Source: Faecalibacterium sp. UBA1360 (lineage in GTDB: Bacteria > Bacillota > Clostridia > Oscillospirales > Ruminococcaceae). From it: a stretch of DNA of 34,708 bases. The stretch covers positions 1 to 34,708 of the forward strand of contig DBRU01000041.1 in the NCBI GenBank assembly GCA_002306375.1, in the 5' to 3' direction. The position numbers and the translations under genes were made by a program. The notes beneath the pieces were generated by a model that saw only the letters and a list, made by a program, of their open reading frames with translations, made no database searches and was not told the DNA's origin. Of the stretch, positions 17,362 through 23,883 are shown piece by piece (the first letter of the stretch is position 1; each line of letters opens with the position of its first letter).

Positions 17362-17425
17362 TGTGCAAAACGCACAATAAAGACCTCGCAGCGATCAAAT
17401 GTTTTGTTAATGTGCGCCTTGCACA
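17362..17425 (+). promoter_or_regulatory. Paired palindromic operator sites TGTGC-N5-GCACA
   Basis: Two copies of the same palindrome occur here: TGTGC-AAAAC-GCACA (17362-17376, extended by one more pair to TTGTGC/GCACAA) and TGTGC-GCCTT-GCACA (17411-17425). Their centres are 49 bp apart. The second covers the -35 region of the ABC-importer promoter. The identical half-sites with unrelated 5-nt spacers indicate a dimeric DNA-binding protein. The regulator is not identifiable from this window. Confidence 0.7.
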
Positions 17426-17447
17426 GCCGCGATGCCTGTGATATACT
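17419..17447 (+). promoter_or_regulatory. Extended -10 promoter of the ABC importer
   Basis: TATACT (17442-17447) is preceded by TG-A (17439-17441), an extended -10. A weak -35, TTGCAC (17419-17424), lies 17 bp upstream, inside the proximal palindromic operator. Transcription should start near 17454, leaving a leader of about 70 nt. Confidence 0.75.
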
Positions 17448-17471
17448 TTAAAGCACTAAATCGCAAGAGGG

Positions 17472-17493
17472 CGAACGCGCCGCGGCGCGTTCG
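17472..17493 (+). repeat. Perfect 22-bp palindrome in the ABC-importer leader
   Basis: The sequence from 17472 to 17493 is its own reverse complement (arms CGAACGCGCCG / CGGCGCGTTCG). It lies between the predicted transcription start and the ribosome site GGGAGG (17511-17516). As RNA it could form a stem of about 9 bp; as DNA it could bind a dimer. It might protect the 5' end or regulate, but the role is inference. Confidence 0.65.
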
Positions 17494-17523
17494 GTGCAAG
17501 GAAACTGTTTGGGAGGAAACATC

Positions 17524-18579
17524 ATGAAAAAGCGCGTTCTTTCTCTTTTGACGGCGGGCTGTCTGCTCTTGTCCCTGGCTGCCTGCTCCGGCAACACTGA
17601 TTCCGGCTCTTCGCAGGCGTCTGATACCGGCACCGATTCCACGGCTGCCGATCAGAGCGAAGCCGCCGCGGACGACGCTCAGGAAGCCGAGACCACGGGC
17701 GAGACCTATACCATCGGCATTTGCCAGCTCGTGCAGCACGACGCGCTGGATGCCGCGACCCAGGGCTTCAAGGACGCCATTGTGGAAGCGCTGGGCGAGG
17801 ACGCCGTCACCTTTGACGAAAAGAACGCCCAGAACGACAGCAACACCTGCGCCACTATCATCACCAACTTTGTGGCGGCTGACGTGGACCTGATCCTGGC
17901 CAATGCGACCCCCGCTTTGCAGGCGGCCCAGGCCGGCACCGACACGATCCCCGTTCTGGGCACCTCTGTCACCGAATATGGCGTGGCTTTGGGGATCGAG
18001 GACTTTGACGGTCTTGTCGGCACCAATGTGTCCGGCACCAGCGACCTGGCCCCGCTGGACGAGCAGGCGGCCATGATCCAGGAACTGTTCCCCGACGCCG
18101 AAAAGGTCGGCCTGCTGTATTGCAGCGCCGAGGCCAACAGCCAGTATCAGGTCGACACCGTAAAGGCCTATCTGGAAGAGATGGGGTACACCTGTGAGCT
18201 GTACGCTTTCAGCGATTCCAACGACATTGCCACCGTCTGCCAGAACGCGGCGGATGCCAGCGACGTTCTGTACATCCCCACCGATAACACCGCCGCCAAC
18301 AACACCGAACTCATCAACAACATCTGCTACGGCAAGATCCCCGTTGTGGCGGGCGAAGAGGGCATCTGCTCCGGCTGCGGCGTGGCCACGTTGTCCATTA
18401 GCTACTATGACCTGGGCGTTGCCACCGGCAACATGGCGGTCAAGATCCTCACCGGCGAGAGCAAGGTCGAGGAAATGCCCATCGAGTATGCGCCCCAGTT
18501 CACCAAGAAGTACAACGCCGCCAACGCTGAGGCGCTGAACATCACGATCCCCGAGGATTACGTGGCCATCGAGGGCTGA
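17524..18579 (+). CDS. ABC transporter substrate-binding lipoprotein (ABC_sub_bind/TrpX-like family)
   Basis: A 351-residue lipoprotein receptor. Residues 1-21 form a lipoprotein signal peptide with lipobox LAAC (lipidated C21). A Ser/Asp/Ala-rich spacer extends to about residue 58. The bilobed domain then starts at YTIGICQLVQHDALDAA. It belongs to the ABC_sub_bind family, which includes streptococcal TrpX, and shows IITNFVAADVDLILAN-type and GLLYCSAEANS regions typical of type I periplasmic-binding folds. The start is ATG 17524 with GGGAGG 7 nt upstream. The permease and ATPase genes follow. The substrate is uncertain: amino acids, possibly aromatic, by family analogy only. A terminator just after this gene suggests it is made in excess over the permease. 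Confidence 0.92.
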   Translation: MKKRVLSLLTAGCLLLSLAACSGNTDSGSSQASDTGTDSTAADQSEAAADDAQEAETTGETYTIGICQLVQHDALDAATQGFKDAIVEALGEDAVTFDEKNAQNDSNTCATIITNFVAADVDLILANATPALQAAQAGTDTIPVLGTSVTEYGVALGIEDFDGLVGTNVSGTSDLAPLDEQAAMIQELFPDAEKVGLLYCSAEANSQYQVDTVKAYLEEMGYTCELYAFSDSNDIATVCQNAADASDVLYIPTDNTAANNTELINNICYGKIPVVAGEEGICSGCGVATLSISYYDLGVATGNMAVKILTGESKVEEMPIEYAPQFTKKYNAANAEALNITIPEDYVAIEG

Positions 18580-18624
18580 TCCTCCTGCCAAGTGCGGCAT
18601 ACGCCGCATTTTGACCCTGATTTT

Positions 18625-18666
18625 CAAAAATCCGCGAAAAGGGCTTTCCTTTTTCGCGGATTTTTG
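18625..18666 (+). terminator. Internal terminator between receptor and permease genes
   Basis: A perfect 16-bp stem (18625-18640 with 18651-18666) carries a GC core, TCCGCG, flanked by A-runs on the left and T-runs on the right, with a 10-nt loop. The A/T symmetry lets it act in either direction. Because the ABC operon continues past it, partial read-through is expected. Confidence 0.85.
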
Positions 18667-18667
18667 C

Positions 18668-18688
18668 TATACTTTCATGGACTATACT
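18668..18688 (+). promoter_or_regulatory. Possible second promoter for the permease-ATPase genes
   Basis: Two copies of CTATACTTT, 15 bp apart, follow the internal terminator. The first contains TATACT (18668-18673) with TG-C before it, an extended -10. The second TATACT is at 18683-18688. -35 matches are poor (TTTCCT at 18645-18650 for the first). This could keep permease and ATPase expressed despite the terminator. Confidence 0.4.
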
Positions 18689-18710
18689 TTTACTGGGGGA
18701 GATCGTTTCC

Positions 18711-19640
18711 GTGGAAATCTCAACGCTTATGAACGCCATGCCCGGCGCGTTTTCGCAGGGCCTGATCTGGGCCGTGATGGCCATTGGCGTGTATATCACC
18801 TTCCGCATCCTGGACTTTGCCGACCTGACTGTGGACGGCACCCTGGGCCTTGGCGGCGCGGTGTGCATCATGTGCATGCTGGGCGGGCTCAATGTCTGGG
18901 CGTCCATGGCCATTGCCTTTGCGGCCGGCGTGCTGGCCGGGCTTGTGACCGGGCTGTTCCACACGCTCATGGGCATTCCGGCAATTTTGGCCGGCATTCT
19001 GACCCAGCTTTCACTGTACACCGTCAACCTCAAGGTGATGGGCAAGGCCAACCAGGCCATCAACGTGGACAAATATGATCTTTTGATCTCGCTGCGCTAT
19101 GTCAAAGACGTGCCATTCTGGCAGAACACCATCGTGGTGGTGGCGCTGATCGTTGTGCTGCTCATTGCCATTTTGTACTGGTTCTTCGGCACCGAGCTGG
19201 GCTGCTCGGTGCGCGCCACCGGCTGCAACGGCAACATGGCCCGGGCTCAGGGCATCAACACCAGCTTCACCACCGTGCTGGGGCTCATGATCTCCAACGG
19301 TCTGGTGGCCTTCTCCGGATCGCTGCTGTGCCAGTACCAGGGCTTTGCCGATGTCTCCATGGGCCGTGGCGCCATCGTTATCGGCCTGGCGGCGGTGGTC
19401 ATCGGTGAGACGCTGTTCAGCAAGATCTTCCGCAATTTCGCCCTTAAGCTGCTCAGCGTGGCCATCGGCAGCATCGTGTATTACCTGGTCATGCAGGTGT
19501 GCATCTGGTTCCGTATCGACACCGACCTGCTCAAGATGCTCAGCGCCATCGTGGTCGCGGTGTTCCTGGCGATCCCGTATTGGAAAGGGAAGTACTTCAC
19601 CCGGGTCAATGTCCGCAAGGGAGGCAAGAGCAATGCTTGA
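18711..19640 (+). CDS. ABC transporter permease (BPD_transp_2 family)
   Basis: A 309-residue integral membrane permease with about eight hydrophobic segments, of the LivH/TrpY-like family that pairs with ABC_sub_bind receptors. The family-typical element ILDFADLTVDGTLGLGG lies near residues 33-50, and a cytoplasmic coupling region includes SVRATGCNGNMARAQGI. The start is GTG at 18711, with GGGGGAGA (about 18695-18702) ahead of it. The ATPase gene begins 8 bp before this gene ends, so they are translationally coupled. No separate second permease is present, so the channel is presumably a homodimer. Confidence 0.92.
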   Translation: MEISTLMNAMPGAFSQGLIWAVMAIGVYITFRILDFADLTVDGTLGLGGAVCIMCMLGGLNVWASMAIAFAAGVLAGLVTGLFHTLMGIPAILAGILTQLSLYTVNLKVMGKANQAINVDKYDLLISLRYVKDVPFWQNTIVVVALIVVLLIAILYWFFGTELGCSVRATGCNGNMARAQGINTSFTTVLGLMISNGLVAFSGSLLCQYQGFADVSMGRGAIVIGLAAVVIGETLFSKIFRNFALKLLSVAIGSIVYYLVMQVCIWFRIDTDLLKMLSAIVVAVFLAIPYWKGKYFTRVNVRKGGKSNA

Positions 19641-20427
19641 ACTGAAAAACGTACGCAAGACCTTCAATGTGGGCACCGTCAATGAAAAGGTGGCCCTCAA
19701 CGGCGTGGACCTGAAGCTGGAGGACGGGGACTTCGTCACCGTCATCGGCGGCAACGGCGCGGGCAAATCCACCATGCTCAATGCGGTGGCCGGGGTGTGG
19801 CCCATCGATATGGGCAAGATCCTCATCGACGGCAAGGACATCACCCGTTTGCCCGAGCATAAGCGCGCCAAGTACATCGGCCGCGTGTTCCAGGACCCGA
19901 TGATGGGCACTGCCGCCACCATGGGCATTGACGAGAACCTGGCCCTGGCCGCCCGCCGCGGGCTCAGCCGCACCCTGCGCGCCGGCATCAGCAAAAAAGA
20001 GCGGGAAAGCTACCGCGAACATCTCAAAGGTCTGGGCCTGGGGCTTGAGGATCGCATGACCAGCAAGGTCGGCCTTTTGTCCGGCGGCCAGCGCCAGGCC
20101 ATCACCCTGCTGATGGCCACGCTGAAAAGCCCCAAGCTGCTGCTTTTGGACGAGCACACCGCCGCATTGGACCCCAAAACGGCGGACAAGGTGCTGCATC
20201 TGTCCGAGAAGATCGTGCAGGAAAACCATCTGACCACCCTGATGATCACCCACAACATGAAGGATGCCATCAAATACGGCAACCGCCTGATCATGATGTA
20301 CGAAGGTCGCGTGATCTATGACGTGCGCGGTAAAGAGAAAGCGGCCTTGCAGGTGTCCGACCTGCTGGCCCGTTTTGAGCAGATCAGCGGCGACGGAATG
20401 GCCAACGACCGCATGCTTTTGTCCTGA
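19633..20427 (+). CDS. ABC transporter ATP-binding protein
   Basis: A 264-residue ATPase that powers the adjacent permease. Walker A is GGNGAGKST (39-47), the signature is LSGGQRQ (149-155), and Walker B ends in LLLDEHTAALD with D173/E174. The switch histidine lies in MITHNM. The ATG at 19633 follows AAGGGAGG (19617-19624) by 8 nt and overlaps the permease end. The same frame is open upstream to 19345, but only inside the permease gene, so that longer start is rejected. A strong terminator follows. Confidence 0.95.
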   Translation: MLELKNVRKTFNVGTVNEKVALNGVDLKLEDGDFVTVIGGNGAGKSTMLNAVAGVWPIDMGKILIDGKDITRLPEHKRAKYIGRVFQDPMMGTAATMGIDENLALAARRGLSRTLRAGISKKERESYREHLKGLGLGLEDRMTSKVGLLSGGQRQAITLLMATLKSPKLLLLDEHTAALDPKTADKVLHLSEKIVQENHLTTLMITHNMKDAIKYGNRLIMMYEGRVIYDVRGKEKAALQVSDLLARFEQISGDGMANDRMLLS

Positions 20428-20456
20428 ATCCGCGGGCGGCGTTTGGCCGCGATACG

Positions 20457-20490
20457 GGGCGCCGGCGTTTTGCCGGCGCCCTTTTCGTTT
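20457..20490 (+). terminator. Rho-independent terminator of the ABC importer operon
   Basis: GGGCGCCGGC (20457-20466) pairs perfectly with GCCGGCGCCC (20472-20481) around a 5-nt loop, followed by TTTTCGTTT. This is a strong terminator closing the three-gene importer. Confidence 0.9.
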
Positions 20491-20532
20491 GGGGCAGTCT
20501 TCACAAAAGGGTGTCAAAATTTGTTCAGGTGA

Positions 20533-20561
20533 TTCTCAAAGAAGGAAATCTGTGCTATAAT
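20533..20561 (+). promoter_or_regulatory. Extended -10 promoter before the HAD phosphatase gene
   Basis: A consensus TATAAT (20556-20561) preceded by TG-C (20553-20555) forms an extended -10. TTCTCA (20533-20538; 4/6 of the -35) lies 17 bp upstream. The leader that follows contains a small GC hairpin, CCGCCGC/GCGGCGG, within about 20578-20600. Confidence 0.85.
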
Positions 20562-20634
20562 ATACATCACCATTATGCCCGCCGCGGGTTTTGCGGCGGA
20601 CATTGTGGCGGCTCAAAGGATAGGGGGATGCACC

Positions 20635-21309
20635 GTGGCAATGTATCAAGCGGTTTTGTTTGATGTGGATGGGACCATCGTCCACTCTCGACCGGGGATC
20701 CTTCACTCCTTTGCCCACACCTTCCGCGCCATGGGCCTTGACCCGGACGCCATTGATCTGAGCGCCTATCTGGGCCCGCCGCTGCGCCGCAGCTTTGCCG
20801 AGCACTTTGAGCGGGAAAGCGATGTGGAGCGCGCCGTGTCCATCTACCGCCAATGGTATGCCGAGCGCGGCATGCACGAGTGCAGCGTATTTGACGGGGT
20901 GCGGCCCATGCTGGCAAGCCTGCGTCAGGCGGGGGTCTTTCTGGCCACGGCCACGTCCAAGCCCACCCAGGTCGTGCGCCCCATTCTGGAGGAGCTGGGC
21001 CTGTTGGACAGCTTCGACCTTGTGTGCGGCGCCAGTATGGACAAAAGCGTGGACACCAAGACTGCCGTTATCCGCCAGGCGTTGGCGGACGAGCGCATGG
21101 CTGGCAAACGCATTTTGATGGTGGGGGATCGTCGGGATGATATGCAGGGGGCGGCCGACTGCGGCCTGCCGGCTGCCGGCGTGCTGTACGGGTATGGCAC
21201 GCGCGAGGAACTGGAGGCATGGCGCCCTGTCTTTCTTGCCCCCGACTGTGAAAGTCTGACACAATACATTCTCAACGGCTGCGGGAACGCCCCGGCCGGA
21301 TCCCATTGA
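20635..21309 (+). CDS. HAD-IA family hydrolase (phosphoglycolate-phosphatase-like)
   Basis: A 224-residue HAD phosphatase. Motif I, FDVDGTIVHS, gives nucleophile D10 and acid/base D12. An alpha-helical C1 cap covers about residues 20-85. Motif II is in LATATSKP, the motif III lysine follows, and motif IV is MVGDRRDDMQGA. I chose GTG at 20635 because AGGGGG (about 20622-20626) is 8 nt before it; ATG 20641 is two codons in and possible. It resembles Gph-type phosphatases, but a true phosphoglycolate substrate cannot be shown. The next gene follows 18 bp later. Confidence 0.88.
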   Translation: MAMYQAVLFDVDGTIVHSRPGILHSFAHTFRAMGLDPDAIDLSAYLGPPLRRSFAEHFERESDVERAVSIYRQWYAERGMHECSVFDGVRPMLASLRQAGVFLATATSKPTQVVRPILEELGLLDSFDLVCGASMDKSVDTKTAVIRQALADERMAGKRILMVGDRRDDMQGAADCGLPAAGVLYGYGTREELEAWRPVFLAPDCESLTQYILNGCGNAPAGSH

Positions 21310-21327
21310 ACGGAGGTATGCTTAGCC

Positions 21328-23025
21328 ATGAGCCGTAATCCTTCCCGCGGAATCTCTTTCAGCCCCGTCCAGCGCCGCGCCTGCATTGTGCTGGTGCTGT
21401 GCGTTTTGGCTGTGATCCTGACTTTTGTGGGGGCCTGGATCGTGCCTGGAATGTTGGGCGGCGACACTTCGCAGAATTCGGAGTATGACAGCAGTCTGTA
21501 TCCCATCGATACCACGCTGGAGGCCGTTTTGCCCGAAGCGGCGGCGTCGGACTCGTCCTATGCCACCTCCACCGTGTATGTGGGCGACAAGTTTACGGCG
21601 TCCATGCGTACCGCCGGCCAGATCACCCTGGATCAGTATCTTGGCAGCGAGTCCTATTCGGTGAACAACGCCTTGCAGGAATACTGCGTCTATTTCGAGG
21701 ATGACTCCAACTCCTATACCGTGCCCCAGGCGTTGGCAAAAATGAAGCCCCGCCGCATCGTGGTGACTCTTGGCAGCAACGACCTCGCAAGCGATCTGTC
21801 GGTGGATTCTTTCATTCAGGACTATAAGCACGTGCTGGACGGCTTTGCCACGGCCTATTCCTATTGCGACATCATCGTCAACACCATCCCGCCGGTGAGC
21901 GCCGACTCTGAAAATGCGGCCCAGAACCAATTGCTGATCGACCAGCTCAACCAGGCCCTGGCTGTCATGTGCAATGACGCGGGCTACAAGCTGCTCAACA
22001 GCGCGGAGGTGTTCAAGGATACCGACGGCTTTGCAGACTCTGCGTATATCAGCAATGGCGCGTTTACCACCGAAGGCGCCAAAAAGATGGTCAACTATGT
22101 CACCGGGCACGCCTACGAAACCGAGGACCGCCGCCCGGATACCAGCGACGTACCCAAACGGGCCGAGTCGGCATCCTCTTCGTCGTCGGAGGAATCCGAG
22201 GCCACGCCCACCGCAACGCCCACCATGCACACGGTTGTGTTTGAGATCGAGGACGGCAAGGGCACGCTGAACGGCAACGACAAGACCGGCGTGACCAAGC
22301 TGGAATTTGAGGTGGAGGACGGCGAAACCGTGACGGTGGAAGCGGTCGCGGCCGAAGGGTATACCTTCTTTGGCTGGAGCGACGGCATCAAGAACGCTGT
22401 GTGGTCCCGCAAGGTCACGCAGGACGTTTCGGTCACAGCCATGTTCAACAAGAAAACCACCGCTGTGCTGACCATCGATGAAGGTAACCAGACCATGCGG
22501 GTGGGGGACAGCTGCACCTTCCATGCCAGCCTCAAGGTCAACGATCAGGCTGCCAGCACCGATACGGTCCAGTGGGCCGTTGACGGCGAACTGCAAAAGA
22601 ATGGATACAGCTTTACCTTCAGCCCCAAGGCTGCCGGCACCTATACCATCAAGGCGGGTGTGGAGATCGACGGCGTGTATGCCTCCCAGGAGATCAAAGT
22701 CACGGTGGAGGCCGCGCCGACCACCATCTCCATCAGCTGCGACAAGTCCAGCGTACAGGCCGGCGGTTCCGTAACGCTGACCGCCACGGTGGAGAATAAG
22801 TCCGGCGATATTGTCTGGTCTTGCCCGCAGGTGCCCAGCTGGTCGGCCACAGGCTCCAGCGTGCAGTTCACCGCGCCGTCCACCATGGGCGAGTGCACGA
22901 TCCGCGCCACCAACAACGGCGTGACGGGGGAGTTCAAGCTCACCGTGACCGCCGCGCCCACACCTACGCCGACGGCGACCAAAAAGCCGGATGACAGTTC
23001 GGACGAAAGCAAACACGACGACTGA
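21328..23025 (+). CDS. Membrane-anchored SGNH-fold protein with lost catalytic residues plus InlB/Ig-like repeats
   Basis: A 565-residue surface protein. A basic N terminus and one membrane helix (about 17-40) lead to an SGNH/GDSL-type domain (about 80-262). Block III is intact (GSND, 149-152). The block I serine position reads GDK (86-88), and the final D-x-x-H block reads NGAF (243-246), so Ser, Asp and His all appear replaced. A Ser/Glu/Thr/Pro linker (about 275-300) follows. Next is an InlB-B-type repeat (about 300-375, FFGWSDG and VSVTAMF), then two Ig-like domains (about 378-460 and 464-541), and a charged Thr/Pro tail. GGAGG (21312-21316) precedes the ATG by 11 nt. No sortase motif is present, so the N-terminal helix should be the anchor. 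I infer a binding rather than hydrolytic role. Confidence 0.8.
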   Translation: MSRNPSRGISFSPVQRRACIVLVLCVLAVILTFVGAWIVPGMLGGDTSQNSEYDSSLYPIDTTLEAVLPEAAASDSSYATSTVYVGDKFTASMRTAGQITLDQYLGSESYSVNNALQEYCVYFEDDSNSYTVPQALAKMKPRRIVVTLGSNDLASDLSVDSFIQDYKHVLDGFATAYSYCDIIVNTIPPVSADSENAAQNQLLIDQLNQALAVMCNDAGYKLLNSAEVFKDTDGFADSAYISNGAFTTEGAKKMVNYVTGHAYETEDRRPDTSDVPKRAESASSSSSEESEATPTATPTMHTVVFEIEDGKGTLNGNDKTGVTKLEFEVEDGETVTVEAVAAEGYTFFGWSDGIKNAVWSRKVTQDVSVTAMFNKKTTAVLTIDEGNQTMRVGDSCTFHASLKVNDQAASTDTVQWAVDGELQKNGYSFTFSPKAAGTYTIKAGVEIDGVYASQEIKVTVEAAPTTISISCDKSSVQAGGSVTLTATVENKSGDIVWSCPQVPSWSATGSSVQFTAPSTMGECTIRATNNGVTGEFKLTVTAAPTPTPTATKKPDDSSDESKHDD

Positions 23026-23044
23026 CCTTGACAGGAGCAGATCT

Positions 23045-23791
23045 ATGGCCTATTACACATGCCTTTTGCTGGACGCGGACAACACGCTGCTTGATTTCGA
23101 CGCAGCCGAGCGCCTGGCTTTGACCGATACCCTGATCCGATACGAATTGCCTCACGATGAGCAGGCGCTGGAGACCTACCACCGGGTCAACCGCCAGTTG
23201 TGGGACCGTTTGGCTAAGGGGGAGCTGAACAAGAACAAGCTGTTTGCCATCCGCTTCGGCCAGTACCTCAAGGCTTGCGGCCTGCCTGACAACGGCAAAG
23301 GCCGCGAGATGAACGATTACTATGAAGAACAGCTTTCCACCCATGCCGACGTTTTGCCCGGCGCGCTGAACGCCTTGTATGAATTGGCCGAGGTGGCCAC
23401 CCTGGCCATCGTGTCCAACGGCGCATACAGCGTGCAGAAACCCCGCATTGAGGCGTCCGGCGTCATGCCGTTTATCGACGGGGTCTACATTTCCGAAAAG
23501 GTGGGCGCGTCCAAGCCCAACCCCAAGATCTTTGACGCGGCGCTGCGGGACCTCGGCGTTACCAATCGCTCCCGCGTGCTGGTGGTGGGGGACGATCTGC
23601 TGGCCGACATCCGCGGCGGTCTGAACGCCGGGCTGGATACCTGTTGGGTGAATTTCTCGAACGTCGAAAACGAGACCGGCGTTGAGCCCAAATATACCGT
23701 TGATAGTTTTGAAGCGCTGTTCCGCCTGGTCATGGAGCCGGAAGAACTGGAAAACGTGGGCGTGCGCAACCGCCGCCACATGAACGACTGA
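23045..23791 (+). CDS. yjjG: YjjG-family noncanonical pyrimidine nucleotidase (HAD)
   Basis: A 248-residue HAD hydrolase of the YjjG type, which in E. coli dephosphorylates nucleoside monophosphates including non-standard pyrimidines. Motif I is LLDADNTLLDFD (D10, D12). The helical cap shows the family's RVNRQLWDRLAKGEL region. Motif II is IVSNGA, the lysine is in GASKPNPKIFD, and motif IV is VVGDDLLADIRGG. The ATG at 23045 lies 6-7 nt after AGGAG (23034-23038). A terminator follows closely, ending this unit. House-cleaning of the nucleotide pool would fit the nearby mismatch-repair theme only loosely; no link is claimed. Confidence 0.87.
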   Translation: MAYYTCLLLDADNTLLDFDAAERLALTDTLIRYELPHDEQALETYHRVNRQLWDRLAKGELNKNKLFAIRFGQYLKACGLPDNGKGREMNDYYEEQLSTHADVLPGALNALYELAEVATLAIVSNGAYSVQKPRIEASGVMPFIDGVYISEKVGASKPNPKIFDAALRDLGVTNRSRVLVVGDDLLADIRGGLNAGLDTCWVNFSNVENETGVEPKYTVDSFEALFRLVMEPEELENVGVRNRRHMND

Positions 23792-23800
23792 CACAAACGG

Positions 23801-23834
23801 GATGCCGCTGCTTTTGTGGGCAGCGGCATCTTTT
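23801..23834 (+). terminator. Rho-independent terminator after yjjG
   Basis: GATGCCGCTGC (23801-23811) and GCAGCGGCATC (23820-23830) form a perfect 11-bp stem with an 8-nt loop and a TTTT tail. It lies 10 bp after the yjjG stop. Confidence 0.88.
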
Positions 23835-23883
23835 GGTGCGGGGCGCTGCATCCCGCAAGAACAACGAAAGGTGATAACGGATC

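Noticed and set aside
19345..19632. N-terminal extension of the ABC ATPase
   Set aside because: The upstream part of the frame overlaps the permease gene and encodes Ser/Arg/Trp-rich shadow sequence. The ATG at 19633 has the ribosome site and starts the ABC domain.
22506..22511. A GDS sequence in the surface protein as a possible catalytic serine
   Set aside because: It lies at about residues 393-395, within the first Ig-like domain, far after the SGNH GSND block. In SGNH enzymes the serine block is at the N-terminal start of the domain.
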